Of a DNA stretch of 64,000 nt, positions 34,201 through 45,820 are shown one piece after another. The DNA is from Culex pipiens pallens. Its lineage: Eukaryota; Arthropoda; Insecta; Diptera; Culicidae. Position numbers and translations under genes: made by a program. The number at the start of each line of letters is the position of its first letter. Positions within the stretch are counted from its first letter, which is position 1. The notes beneath the pieces are model-generated. The model was not told the DNA's origin. It saw only the letters and a program-made list of their open reading frames with translations, and did no database searches. Where the stretch lies: NCBI RefSeq assembly GCF_016801865.2, contig NC_068938.1, forward strand, positions 75,156,201-75,220,200, in the 5' to 3' direction.

Positions 34201-37200
34201 AATTAGAACTTATCAGCAATGAATCATAGTGTGCGTGTAAGAAACCGTGGATATCTCTATACATCTGATTTGAAGATTTAAAGATTTAAAGATTTAAAGA
34301 TTTAAAGATTTAAAGATTTAAAGATTTAAAGATTTAAAGATTTAAAGATTTAAAGATTTAAAGATTTAAAGATTTAAAGATTTAAAGATTTAAAGATTTA
34401 AAGATTTAAAGATTTAAAGATTTAAAGATTTAAAGATTTAAAGATTTAAAGATTTAAAGATTTAAAGATTTAAAGATTTAAAGATTTAAAGATTTAAAGA
34501 TTTAAAGATTTAAAGATTTAAAGATTTAAAGATTTAAAGATTTAAAGATTTAAAGATTTAAAGATTTAAAGATTTAAAGATTTAAAGATTTAAAGATTTA
34601 AAGATTTAAAGATTTAAAGATTTAAAGATTTAAAGATTTAAAGATTTAAAGATTTAAAGATTTAAAGATTTAAAGATTTAAAGATTTAAAGATTTAAAGA
34701 TTTAAAGATTTAAAGATTTAAAGATTTAAAGATTTAAAGATTTAAAGATTTAAAGATTTAAAGATTTAAAGATTTAAAGATTTAAAGATTTAAAGATTTA
34801 AAGATTTAAAGATTTAAAGATTTAAAGATTTAAAGATTTAAAGATTTAAAGATTTAAAGATTTAAAGATTTAAAGATTTAAAGATTTAAAGATTTAAAGA
34901 TTTAAAGATTTAAAGATTTAAAGATTTAAAGATTTAAAGATTTAAAGATTTAAAGATTTAAAGATTTAAAGATTTAAAGATTTAAAGATTTAAAGATTTA
35001 AAGATTTAAAGATTTAAAGATTTAAAGATTTAAAGATTTAAAGATTTAAAGATTTAAAGATTTAAAGATTTAAAGATTTAAAGATTTAAAGATTTAAAGA
35101 TTTAAAGATTTAAAGATTTAAAGATTTAAAGATTTAAAGATTTAAAGATTTAAAGATTTAAAGATTTAAAGATTTAAAGATTTAAAGATTTAAAGATTTA
35201 AAGATTTAAAGATTTAAAGATTTAAAGATTTAAAGATTTAAAGATTTAAAGATTTAAAGATTTAAAGATTTAAAGATTTAAAGATTTAAAGATTTAAAGA
35301 TTTAAAGATTTAAAGATTTAAAGATTTAAAGATTTAAAGATTTAAAGATTTAAAGATTTAAAGATTTAAAGATTTAAAGATTTAAAGATTTAAAGATTTA
35401 AAGATTTAAAGATTTAAAGATTTAAAGATTTAAAGATTTAAAGATTTAAAGATTTAAAGATTTAAAGATTTAAAGATTTAAAGATTTAAAGATTTAAAGA
35501 TTTAAAGATTTAAAGATTTAAAGATTTAAAGATTTAAAGATTTAAAGATTTAAAGATTTAAAGATTTAAAGATTTAAAGATTTAAAGATTTAAAGATTTA
35601 AAGATTTAAAGATTTAAAGATTTAAAGATTTAAAGATTTAAAGATTTAAAGATTTAAAGATTTAAAGATTTAAAGATTTAAAGATTTAAAGATTTAAAGA
35701 TTTAAAGATTTAAAGATTTAAAGATTTAAAGATTTAAAGATTTAAAGATTTAAAGATTTAAAGATTTAAAGATTTAAAGATTTAAAGATTTAAAGATTTA
35801 AAGATTTAAAGATTTAAAGATTTAAAGATTTAAAGATTTAAAGATTTAAAGATTTAAAGATTTAAAGATTTAAAGATTTAAAGATTTAAAGATTTAAAGA
35901 TTTAAAGATTTAAAGATTTAAAGATTTAAAGATTTAAAGATTTAAAGATTTAAAGATTTAAAGATTTAAAGATTTAAAGATTTAAAGATTTAAAGATTTA
36001 AAGATTTAAAGATTTAAAGATTTAAAGATTTAAAGATTTAAAGATTTAAAGATTTAAAGATTTAAAGATTTAAAGATTTAAAGATTTAAAGATTTAAAGA
36101 TTTAAATATTTAAAGATTTTTAGATTTTTAGATTTAAAGATTTAAAGATTTAAAGATTTAAAGATTTAAAGATTTAAAGATTTAAAGATTTAAAGATTTA
36201 AAGATTTAAAGATTTTTAGATTTTTAGAGATTTAAAGATTTAAAGATTTAAAGATTTAAAGATTTAAAGATTTAAAGATTTAAAGATTTAAAGATTTAAA
36301 GATTTAAAGATTTAAAGATTTAAAGATTTAAAGATTTAAAGATTTAAAGATTTAAAGATTTAAAGATTTAAAGATTTAAAGATTTAAAGATTTAAAGATT
36401 TAAAGATTTAAAGATTTAAAGATTTAAAGATTTAAAGATTTAAAGATTTAAAGATTTAAAGATTTAAAGATTTAAAGATTTAAAGATTTAAAGATTTAAA
36501 GATTTAAAGATTTAAAGATTTAAAGATTTAAAGATTTAAAGATTTAAAGATTTAAAGATTTAAAGATTTAAAGATTTAAAGATTTAAAGATTTAAAGATT
36601 TAAAGATTTAAAGATTTAAAGATTTAAAGATTTAAAGATTTAAAGATTTAAAGATTTAAAGATTTAAAGATTTAAAGATTTAAAGATTTAAAGATTTAAA
36701 GATTTAAAGATTTAAAGATTTAAAGATTTAAAGATTTAAAGATTTAAAGATTTAAAGATTTAAAGATTTAAAGATTTAAAGATTTAAAGATTTAAAGATT
36801 TAAAGATTTAAAGATTCAAGCTGGACTTTTTTTAACTTTTCGACATTAGAATAATTGTACAAAAAATGTATTGTCACCTTAAAATACCAGCGTATCGCTT
36901 TTACAAAGTTACTAATTTTTACGGTGAAAATATTAATATTTGGTTATGACTGGCTTTTTCTACACCGCACACGGGTAGCCTTCCGATTCCAGACAGATAA
37001 GATAACGCCTGTGCTGTTTCGCAAATCTAATTTGGTTCAAGTTCGATTCACGAACCGTACTCCTTCATACTGTAAACAATTATTTTGAAATTGATCAGTA
37101 ATACTAAGAATTTTGCAAGTTTTTCAATGCTTATCTAAACATTTAATAAAGTGTGGATTTAGTTTCCTTTTTTATTTGAAAATATTGAGCAAGATGTTTA

Positions 37201-40200
37201 TTTTTTCAAAATATTCAAAATCAAGTTGGGCAACATTTGTTATTAAAGTTACTTTCAAGGTAGAAGTGCTATTGTCGATTTGAAACTACGTTTCTCGAAA
37301 CGTAGCAGATGTTTTGATATGCCATTCAGGAACAAGCGTTTCATTCAATTGATGCAGTCCGTTGTTGCCTACAGGATAAAGTACAAAAATAGTTCACGAG
37401 ATGATTTACCGCACATCAAGCGCTCAAGTTTGGAGCTTCTTTAGAAAGCGGAGAATGAGGGTTTAAAATCTTAAAATTTCGATTTTTAGTCCATATTCTT
37501 TATTTTTAAAAATTAAAATTTTATATGTCGTTTGATTTAACATGTGAAAGTTGATAGCATTGCTCATTTCACCCCAGATGATATCCAAAACTTGGTACTC
37601 CCTTAAAATGCTATAGAACACAGTGTAAGTCACTGTACTAAGCGCGTCTATCATCACCGGAGAGCAGCAGCGAAGCGATAATAAAATAATGCGCGCGCAA
37701 TTCGTTCTTTGCCCCGAAGCCACACCTACACCAGGCCAAACCTCCCCAGAGATGGTTCTTGGAACTACAGTGGAACTGTGCGTCGTAACAACGTCAAACA
37801 AGGCCAGCAATTCACTGCCATGGCTTGTGCTGGGGGTAACTGGAGCAGGTTTCGACCTTGTCAAAACTTTTTATGGGATTCTTGAAATTTTGCTCAGAAT
37901 TGATGATTCAAGAATTGGGTTTGGTAACCTAGAAGTAAGATCATCAAAATAAACCTAATAGACTCAACAAATGACTGTTTAACTAACTAAAGTACACCCA
38001 TGATGGTTTGACACCGTTAAATTTGAAGAAGTCGAACTTAAAAGGCAAATCAATAGTACTACCAACCGGTCGCTAAAAGTAGCCATGTCTAACTATCGGG
38101 GTTCCACTGTAGCCAACTTACCCCGGCGGGGTGCCTTACTGGATGAGCGTAGTTTAGTATCTCGCCAATTTTCCCTGTGCAAGCATACTCGTCGGAGGAG
38201 CTTCCAAAGCCGTTGTGTGTGAAGTGTGTACTTGTTTACGCCATATAAAATAAGTGAGAATTCGGGGAGTTGGTGTGCCACACACAGACTGTTCAGTAGA
38301 GCGCAGAGATAAACATTGACTCAAGGTTGGGAGTTACTTTTTGATCATTTCGAAGGTGAACAACTGCACCAGACCGACGCACGTTGGTGGGTGGATGGCT
38401 TTTGAACTTGCACTCCGGTATCGAATGCATTAGCTGTCCGTCGGTCTGACTGTCTGTCGGATAGCTGCAGGGAACCGGTGCAGTGTCCCTGGGGCGAACT
38501 AATTTGCATCTATCGACAATTAGATAGTCTAGTGATTTACTCGTGTTCATTGGCACAGTGGAATAATGCGTGGTAAAATGTATTCTTTTTTTAATAAATT
38601 TAATTTAATTAAATTAATTATTGCTAGAAAAATCTACCATGTTTCTTAAATATTGATTATGTAAGTTTTTATCCTTTACTGAATTTATTATTTTAATAGA
38701 GACATCCTAAAATAAAACGCCTAAAAATCAAATTACAAAAATCGTGCAATCTTTAATAAAATACAATCAAAACAATTGATCAAGACCGACTTACCTTAAT
38801 TTTTGGTTTATATAAAAAACTGACTGAGGATTTTTGAAATAAATAAAAAAATCCACAATTCCAAGCTTCCTCATTTGGTGGAGCAGAATTCAGGCAATCG
38901 ATTTGGCTTGTGATAACATTTTCATAATTAAAAGAACAGGAAATATTTTCCTGCTGGCTTGAAATTTCAACATCTTCAAACTTCGAAAAATTCCAGATCA
39001 GTTGACCCATGAATTAACCCATCAGTTTTTAACTGAAATGTGTTTTGAAGCTTTGATATATTTCCATAAATCCATTTGACAATGATGCAATGTTCTTGAC
39101 ACTTAAAAAGTCAACTTTCCCAAATTTTACTCTTTTCTAGGCTTTACCTCAGCAACCAATTCTTAAAAGCCTGAACAGTACAAATAATTCAGAGGTATGT
39201 ACTGTTTTAATTTTATTTATTTTCGAATAATTTTAAAGGAGGCATTAAACTATGACAAACTATTAAACAAACACGCTCTATTCCGTGTTTGACAGTTTGC
39301 CAAACTCGCAAAATGTATGCAAGCTGACATTTCTGCAAACAAACTGTCAAAAAGTGCGTATTTGTGTGTCGTAGTCTAATACCTCCTTAACTTGTCAGGA
39401 TATTTCAGAAGTAGTTCAAACTTCATGGTTGATTTTAACTGAAGTTCAGAAGGCATAAGGAATATCATTTTTTTATTTTTATTTTTTTTATTTTACTTGA
39501 TTGGGTTTCCTATGTAGGGGAACTATACCCTTTTTCAGCCTATTTCTATTATCGGCCTATCAGCACTTTGATCAAGAATTACAGCTAAAATAAAGTGTTT
39601 TTGACTGTTCCAAAGTAATAAATAGCTCAACTTAAAGTGAGCAAGCAACTCTTCATTGTTGATACATCTGAAAATGTTGGTTTAATAGCGGAAACGGCAA
39701 AAGTGATGAGAATTGGTCGAACGGCTTAGTGTGATTAAAATGGGTATATTTCCCCTAGGGCCTTTTCAAAAAGTAAGCGAATTTTTTAATTACGCAGCAA
39801 AATAAGGCATATTTAAATAAACAAAACAAGATCAAAGGAATCAAGATTTGTGTTGATCAACCCAAAACGCCAAAACAACTTTTCAAAACAACAAAAGATT
39901 TTTGTGAAAATGAGACAATAATTGATTCAACGCAACCATTTGTTGATTATGTTCAACAAACAAAATGTTGAAACAAAACTCGAACATGCTGATCGTACAA
40001 AATATTTTTCTGCCTGTAGTTGAATATTTTTCCTTTATAACAGTTTTAAAGCTTTTTACAAATAAATGAATGTATAAATAATGTGATAATTTAAAGATTT
40101 TTTGAATGGTTAGTTTCAACCATCGTAATTGCATCAGATTTTTAATCATTTTAATATTATTTGTCGTGAAAGAAAAATTGTTCATCGTTTATCGAAAATT

Positions 40201-43200
40201 GTTTGTTGTTAAAATATAAAACAAAATAATTTAATTCAACAACTTTAAATTGAAATTTCGAAACAAAATGAAAAGCTACGAAAGATGAGCATTATTTAAT
40301 GAAAAATAAAATCAAAAGTGTACTAACTTAGATGAAATGAAAACTGCACTACAATACAATATATTCGAGATGAAAAAAACAAAGCTTGATAATAAATGTT
40401 TGCAAATATTTTTTGAGTACCGTCATCAGGGGTAAATTGGATCTGAGGGGTGAAATCGGGTCATACAAATTTCAGCATTTTTGTATGACCCAATTAAGCA
40501 CCCAGATCCGGTCGGTAAGCAAAAAAGAGTGTGCAGCGTCTACACGCACAGCGTAAATCGTGCAAGCTTAAAAGCGCTGGCATTCAAGCTTCAAGCTTGA
40601 CGACTTGATGAATTGACGACTTGACGAATTGACGAATTGACGACTTGACGACATGACGACTTGACGACTTGACGACTTGACGACTTGACGACTTGACGAC
40701 TTGACGACTTGACGACTTGACGACTTGACGACTTGACGACTTGACGACTTGACGACTTGACGACTTGACGACTTGACGACTTGACGACTTGACGACTTGA
40801 CGAATTGACGATTTAACGACTTAACGACTTAACGACTTAACGACTTGACGACTTGCCGATTTGACGACTTGACGACTTGCAATTTAACGATTTAACGACT
40901 TGACGACTTGCCGATTTGACGACTTGACGACTTGACGACTTGACGACTTGACGAATTGACGACTTGACGACTTGACGATTTAACGATTTAACGACTTGAC
41001 GACTTGCCGATTTGATGACTTGACGACTTGACGACTTGACGACTTGACGACTTGACGACTTGACGACTTGACGACTTGACGACTTGACGAATTGACGACT
41101 TGACGACTTGACGATTTAACGATTTAACGACTTGACGACTTGCCGATTTGATGACTTGACGACTTGACGACTTGACGACTTGACGACTTGGAGAGTTCGT
41201 AGCAATTTCCCACTGTGTCATTGCGGGGGTGCCTCTTAGTCGTTAATTGAAACACACAGTTCTTCATTGTTTTATATCTAGCCTGCCTTCAAGGCACTAT
41301 TCGGCCTCATCTGAACCGAACGTCTTCTTGTCTCTTTCTCCCGCTCACAGATGACCCGCTACAAGCAGGCCCAGTTTGCGGACGAGGACAGCAGCAGCAT
41401 CGGGTCGATCCAGATCAATGAGACGAGCCGGAGCCCCACGATGCACATCCGGTACCACACGGCCAGGGGGACGTCCCTGTGGCACGCCCGGTCCAAGCTG
41501 GAGAAGGTGCTGCTGCTGTTGATGCTGGGCTCGGTGGTGACGATCGTCGTGCTGGCGTCCATCCTGGCCACCGAAAGCACCCGGATACTGCACGTGCAGC
41601 CCCACGTGGACTCCAACATCTACAAGGGTGAGAGGGGGTTTTTTCTTCTTTTGTGGGGTGGTGCAATCTGCGCTTCATGGAAATAGAAGTTATCAATTTT
41701 CATTTTGTCGATGGCAGCTTTCGACGGAATTCAATTTGTGATTGACGCTTCTGCAAACAGCGATGTAAAATGCAAGTAAAACGTTATACCTATATGAACA
41801 CAGTTCTGCGCAATCAATGATTTGTGGCGAATGAAATTTGCAGTCTTAAAATAGAATATTTAGATTCAGGGTGTGTTTTTGAAAGTTGAGTTGAGCTGTT
41901 TGCTGATCGGAAAAATTAAGAATCAATAAAGTTTTGAATTACCATCAAAATCAAATAACATTTTTAAAAGATAAAGTAAAATCTTCCGAAAACTTATCAA
42001 AGTAAAATTCTCACAGATGGCTCGTTGCTGTCCGGCGACTCGCCGATGCCGTGCCTGGACAAGCACTGCATCTTCGCGGCCAGCGAGATCCTGCACTCGA
42101 TCGACAGCAGCGTGGATCCGTGCACGGACTTTTACGGGTTCGCGTGCAACCAGTGGATCAAGAACAACCCCATCCCGGACGGCAAGTCCATGTGGGGCAC
42201 GTTCGGCAAGCTGGAACAGCAGAACCAGCTGGTGGTGAAGAACGTGCTGGAGCGACCGGAGGCGGACTTCAAGTCGAAAGCGGAGAAGAAGGCCAAGCTG
42301 TACTACGCGTCGTGTCTGGACGAGGACGAAACGATGGAGAAGCTGGGCGCGGATCCGCTGCTGAAGCTGCTGAAGAGCGTCGGTGGGTGGAACGTAACGG
42401 CAAACGCGAGCGGGTTCGATCTGAGCAAGTGGTCGCTGCAGAAGTCGCTGCAGGTGCTGCAGATCAAGTACAACATGGGAGGGTTGTTTGGGTGGGCGGT
42501 CGGGGAGGACGATCGCAACTCGTCCAAGCATATCATTCAGGTACGAGGGTGAGACGGAGGTTCTTTTTGGTTTGCTAACGCTTTGTTTTGCAGATCGATC
42601 AAGGAGGTCTAACGCTCCCGTCCAGGGACAACTATCTGAACAAAACGGCCAACGCCAAGATCCTGGCGGCGTACTTGGACTACATGACCAAGGTGTCGGT
42701 GCTGTTGGGAGCTAACGAGTCGGAGGCTCGTCGCCAGATGACGGAGGTGATCGCGTTCGAGACGAAGCTGGCCGGGATCACGACGCCGCAGGATCAGCGC
42801 AGGGATGACGAGGAGAACTACCACCTGATGACGATCCACGAGCTGCAGGAGAAGGCTCCGTTCATCAACTGGCGCGATCATTTCGAGGAGGCGTTCCGGT
42901 TGGTCAAGCGCAAGATCACCGAGAAGGAGAACGTGGTGGTGTACGCACCAGACTACCTGAAGAAGCTGAACGAGCTGATCGTGGAGTATCAAACGACGGA
43001 CGAGAAGAAGATGTGAGTATGTTTTGGGGTGGTTTGGTGAGAGTGAAGTTTGACGACGTTGATTAATTACAGCATCCTGAACAACTACCTGGTGTGGCAG
43101 ACGGTGCGAACGTTGACGGCGTGCTTGTCGAAGGCGTTCCGGGATGCGTACAAGGGTTTGCGGAAGGCGTTGATCGGATCCGATGGTGGGGAGGAACCGT

Positions 43201-44228
43201 GGAGGTATTGTGTTAGTGACACGACCAACGTGCTAGGGTTCGCTATTGGGGCGATGTTCGTGCGGGAAGTGTTTCACGGTGAGTCGAAACCACGGGCCGA
43301 GGAAATGATCAACGAGGTTAGGAATGCGTTCAAGGAGAATTTGGACACGCTGGTGTGGATGGATAACGAAACGCGAAAGCTAGCGGAAGAAAAGGCGGAT
43401 GCCATTACGGATATGATTGGATTTCCGGATTATATCTTGAATCCGGAAGAGCTGGACAAGAAGTACCAGGAGCTGAACATTGATCCGAAGGCGTACTTTG
43501 ACAACAACATCAACTTTAACATTTACAGCTTGAAGAAGAATCTGGAGAAGCTCGACCAACCGGTGAACAAGAGCCGTTGGGGCATGACTCCACCGACAGT
43601 GAACGCGTACTACACACCAACCAAGAATCAAATAGTATTCCCAGCCGGGATCCTCCAGCTTCCTTTCTTCGACATGAAGAACCCAAAGAGCTTGAACTAC
43701 GGAGCAATGGGAGTGGTGATGGGACACGAGCTGACACATGCGTTCGACGATCAAGGTCGCGAGTACGACAAGTACGGGAACCTTCACCAGTGGTGGAACA
43801 ACAAAACCGTCGAGCGGTTCAAGAAGCAAACGGACTGCTTCAACAAGCAGTACAGCTCGTACAAAGTGAACGGGAAGAACCTCAACGGCAAGCAAACCAT
43901 GGGCGAGAACATCGCCGACAACGGCGGACTCAAGGCGGCCTTCCACGCGTACATTAAGAACGAAAAGTTCAGCACCACCCCGACGGACACCCTTCCCCTG
44001 CCCGGACTGAACATGACCCACCGGCAGCTCTTCTTCGTGTCCTTTGCCCAGGTCTGGTGCTCGGCCGTGACCGACGAAACGACCACGCTGCAGATCGACA
44101 AAGATCCGCACTCGCCGCCGCAGTATCGGGTGATCGGCTCCCTTTCGAATCTGCAGGAATTCTCCGACACGTTCAAGTGCAAGCTCGGCTCCCGGATGAA
44201 TCCGGAGCGCAAGTGCGAGGTGTGGTAA
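31278..44228 (+). CDS. Neprilysin-like M13 zinc metallopeptidase (five coding exons, 795 aa)
   Basis: Joined exons 31278-31289, 41351-41627, 42017-42540, 42594-43012 and 43073-44228 give 795 residues, normal for insect neprilysins. It is a type II membrane protein: short cytoplasmic tail, transmembrane segment at about residues 57-76, then a large extracellular peptidase. Visible motifs are the substrate-binding NAYY (588-591), HELTH (zinc ligands H629 and H633, catalytic E630), GENIADNGG (third zinc ligand E689, D693) and the conserved C-terminal CEVW. The 41-residue spacing from NAYY to HELTH equals that of human neprilysin. The family degrades extracellular peptides, including neuropeptides. 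All junctions are GT-AG and preserve frame. The catalytic part is secure; the first exon is less so. Confidence 0.93.
31724..31910 (+). mobile_element. SINE, same family as 4646-4866, with B-box deletion
   Basis: The head with A box and the body are both present, but 39 bases including the B box are missing between two GGT triplets. It lies in neprilysin intron 1 in sense orientation. No convincing target duplication was found. Confidence 0.85.
31911..32245. other. Intron 1 DNA, nothing recognised
   Basis: Moderately AT-rich, no element ends found. Confidence 0.4.
32248..33170. mobile_element. MITE family A, copy 2 (TA-flanked, 0.92 kb)
   Basis: Ends GGGGAAATCTACCC / inverse, TA at 32246-32247 and 33171-33172. 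Same orientation and near-complete colinearity with 10140-11022. Lies in neprilysin intron 1. Confidence 0.85.
33387..33798. mobile_element. Pogo/Tigger-like MITE
   Basis: The ends CAGTCC(A/C)GACTCGATTATCC match in inverse over about 24 bases. TA precedes the left end; the right flank is TT, so the duplication is imperfect. Internal 'cttcggata' motifs are repeated. A lone end of the same family is at 47770-47852. Confidence 0.7.
33821..34012. mobile_element. Small MITE (GAGGTATTGGACTATGAC ends)
   Basis: Left and right ends are imperfect inverse copies, as are subterminal 'cgcactttt'/'aacgcg' blocks. A relative with the same end motif is at 39237-39390. Confidence 0.5.
34031..34176. repeat. 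Short foldback palindrome
   Basis: 'attcaagcaaaacaatgta' at the left is mirrored by 'tacattgttatgcttgaat' at the right; 'gtctgtcctgc' and 'gcaggacagac' mirror in the centre. Confidence 0.65.
34266..36816 (+). repeat. Octamer satellite (GATTTAAA)n, about 319 copies
   Basis: An almost perfect 8-bp tandem array of about 2.55 kb within neprilysin intron 1. The only variants cluster at 36105-36230, where GATTTTTA units appear twice as pairs and the phase slips by a few bases. Each unit contains the palindrome TTTAAA. Confidence 0.98.
36817..37765. other. Intron 1 DNA, nothing firm
   Basis: AT-rich, becoming balanced from about 37630. A short palindrome 'tacgtttctcgaaacgta' lies near 37290. Confidence 0.4.
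37768..38109. mobile_element. Possible TA-flanked MITE (CAGTGGAAC ends)
   Basis: CAGTGGAAC begins after TA (37766-37767), and its inverse ends before TA (38110-38111). The terminal repeat is only about 9-10 bases, so this call is tentative; the ends resemble pogo-like termini. Confidence 0.45.
38112..39236. other. Intron 1 DNA, partly unique and balanced
   Basis: 38110-38570 is of balanced composition and occurs once; the rest is AT-rich. No coding frame or element ends were recognised. Confidence 0.35.
39237..39390. mobile_element. Small MITE (GGAGGCATTAAACTATGAC ends)
   Basis: The inverse of the right end reads GGAGGTATTAGACTACGAC. The interior contains mirrored 'tttgacagtttg' blocks. Related to 33821-34012. 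Confidence 0.6.
39517..39755. mobile_element. MITE family A, copy 3 (short, 239 bp)
   Basis: Ends GGGGAACTATACCC and the inverse of GGGGAAATATACCC; TA at 39515-39516 and 39756-39757. The interior is different and much shorter than in copies 1 and 2. Confidence 0.8.
39758..40599. other. AT-rich intron DNA with a MITE remnant near 40424-40510
   Basis: 'ggatct' with 'gggtcataca' near 40440-40470 is mirrored by 'tgtatgaccc' with 'agatcc' near 40480-40510, an eroded foldback. Nothing else is recognised. Confidence 0.45.
40600..41190 (+). repeat. Octamer satellite (CGACTTGA)n with higher-order organisation
   Basis: About 73 units with variants CGAATTGA, CGATTTAA and CCGATTTG. A block starting with two CGATTTAA units at about 40976 repeats at about 41112, a period of 136 bp or 17 units. 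A further partial repeat lies 96 bp upstream (12 units). The array ends 160 bp before neprilysin exon 2. Confidence 0.97.
41351..41627 (+). CDS. Neprilysin coding exon 2 (cytoplasmic tail and membrane anchor)
   Basis: The acceptor CTCCCGCTCACAG| is preceded by a pyrimidine-rich tract. The exon encodes an acidic/Ser-rich tail and the transmembrane segment LLLLMLGSVVTIVVLASIL, and ends at phase 1 (AAG G|GTGAGA). Confidence 0.93.
42017..42540 (+). CDS. Neprilysin coding exon 3
   Basis: Begins the ectodomain with the family signature D-P-C-x-D-F-Y-x-F-A-C (VDPCTDFYGFACNQW). Acceptor TCTCACAG|AT, donor CAG|GTACGA, phase 1 to phase 0. Confidence 0.95.
42594..43012 (+). CDS. Neprilysin coding exon 4
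   Basis: Acceptor TTTTGCAG|ATCGAT, donor AT|GTGAGT. N-terminal M13 domain sequence including WRDHF. The intron following is 60 bp and the one preceding 53 bp. Confidence 0.95.
43073..44228 (+). CDS. Neprilysin coding exon 5 (catalytic domain)
   Basis: Acceptor ATTACAG|C. The exon contains NAYY, HELTH and GENIADNGG, and stops with TAA after CEVW. The long antisense frame at 43380-44234 is a codon-bias shadow. Confidence 0.97.
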
Positions 44229-45073
44229 AGGCACTTCGCCGACGAGCTCCAGAGGAGTGGATTTATATCAGTGTAAAGCTTTCGTTTTTTGTCTTTTGTA
44301 CAAACAATCAGTTAGCAATCTAACCACAAATTAAGATTCTGTTGGCTGGTACCATTTTGACTATCTATTACGAGAGATTATTCTTGATCTGAAATGCCAA
44401 ATTTCCCCCCAAAGAATCTGTGTAAGATACATACCCTTAATGGATAAAAACACAAATAAATATACAAACTTACTATGCAAATGAAAAAAAAAAGAAACAT
44501 TATTGTCCTAGATCAATAAGACACAGAAAAATATAAAAAACCATTCGAAACCATTACTAAGTGTACTAAAAAAATCAAGAAAAAAAGTTACTAAATGTGA
44601 TTAAAAAATCTGAAGGTGGACAAAGTGGCAGCGCATAGTAGGACAAGCACACTTATCAGACAACGGAGAATCAAATTTTCTACCAAAGAAAAAAAGAACA
44701 AGTGTAAACCGTATTATCTAATACATCTATTAATGTTTCAAACGTCAACACAATCTCAAAAGACATTCGGTTCCTCACACACAACTGTATCAGGAAGAAA
44801 AAAAAGTTTATGTTAGTGGAACAATTTAGTTGTATCGATGTGAAATATTTATTATGTTTAGTAAACGAAGTGGCAGCGAATCGATGACCGATGCGCGCAC
44901 GTGCGTTGTCAACAACAGCAGCAGCAGGAGCACAATTCAATTACATTTGAGAAATAAAATAGACAAATTGATACTTAATAAGGAGTGCGATTGATATTTT
45001 GATCCGAAAGTCCCCGATTTGTTCAAGTGTTTTTTAGTTTATCTATATTAGTTACACTTATTTTAAATTTGTT
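44229..45073 (+). other. Neprilysin 3' UTR and downstream DNA
   Basis: No further coding sequence. Candidate polyadenylation signals occur at 44455-44460 and 44952-44957; which is used cannot be told. Confidence 0.5.
44455..44460 (+). terminator. Candidate polyadenylation signal AATAAA (neprilysin)
   Basis: First canonical AATAAA after the stop codon, about 230 bases downstream. Confidence 0.5.
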
Positions 45074-45075
45074 TA

Positions 45076-45818
45076 AGGGGTTACATACATGTAAATCGGC
45101 AAAAATTTGAGCACACAATTAATTTTTTTTCAAAATCTGTTTTCAGGGCATTAAAATATACATTTTCATCTATTAACAAAACAAATTTGAAGACATTTGG
45201 TTGTATCATTGCCGAGATATAGCTAATTGAAGTTAGCAGTTTCAGAAAACGGGTGCCACGATATCTCAACATTGTTTCGACCAAATCGGCTCAAAATTTT
45301 GGTGAAGACTCGTTAAACCGGTCCCGTTTGCATGACGAAGGCCGATTTACAAAAAAAAAATTTAAAAAAAAGATAAAAATATTTTTCTGTTTTTCATATA
45401 AAAAATCGCCAGTTTTTGATTTTTGTATTTTTTGAAAATTCAAAATTTCAAAATCGGGCTTCGTCATGCACACGGAACATGTCTTGGGAGTCTTCACTCA
45501 AAATTTCAGCCAATTTGGTCTATCCCATCTCGAGATATCGTGGCACCCGTAAAACAACTTGGTTATTATTATTAGTTTTATTAAAGACACTTTACCATTG
45601 CAATGGCATTCGTGTCGTACAACTTGGTGTTCAGAGAAAAACGCTCAGAAAGTTAGACAGTTGGCTTTGCGCATGGCAAAATTCTAAGCTTAAATCGTCT
45701 CTAATTCAGTTTAATCATGAAATATCTTCATGAAACTTTCAGGAGTGATTAAAAAACATCTTTTAAGTGGATTTCTGTAATATGAAATTTTGTGATTTTC
45801 TACATGTATGTAACCCCT
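45076..45818. mobile_element. MITE family B, copy 1 (foldback, 743 bp, TA-flanked)
   Basis: Ends AGGGGTTACATACATGTA and inverse, TA at 45074-45075 and 45819-45820. Mirrored inner blocks include 'acgggtgccacgatatct' near 45250 and its inverse near 45532. A shorter copy, in opposite orientation, is at 56905-57331. Confidence 0.9.
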
Positions 45819-45820
45819 TA

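Noticed and set aside
34266..36816. CRISPR array
   Set aside because: Head-to-tail octamers with no spacers in eukaryotic intron DNA.
40988..41221. Minus-strand SSRQVVKS repeat protein
   Set aside because: Translation of the CGACTTGA satellite.
41923..42531. 202-codon minus-strand frame
   Set aside because: Antisense to neprilysin exon 3; His/Arg/Leu-rich shadow of GC-rich codons.
43380..44234. 284-codon minus-strand open frame
   Set aside because: Lies wholly antisense to the catalytic exon of neprilysin, whose motifs are clear. It is a GC-rich codon shadow.
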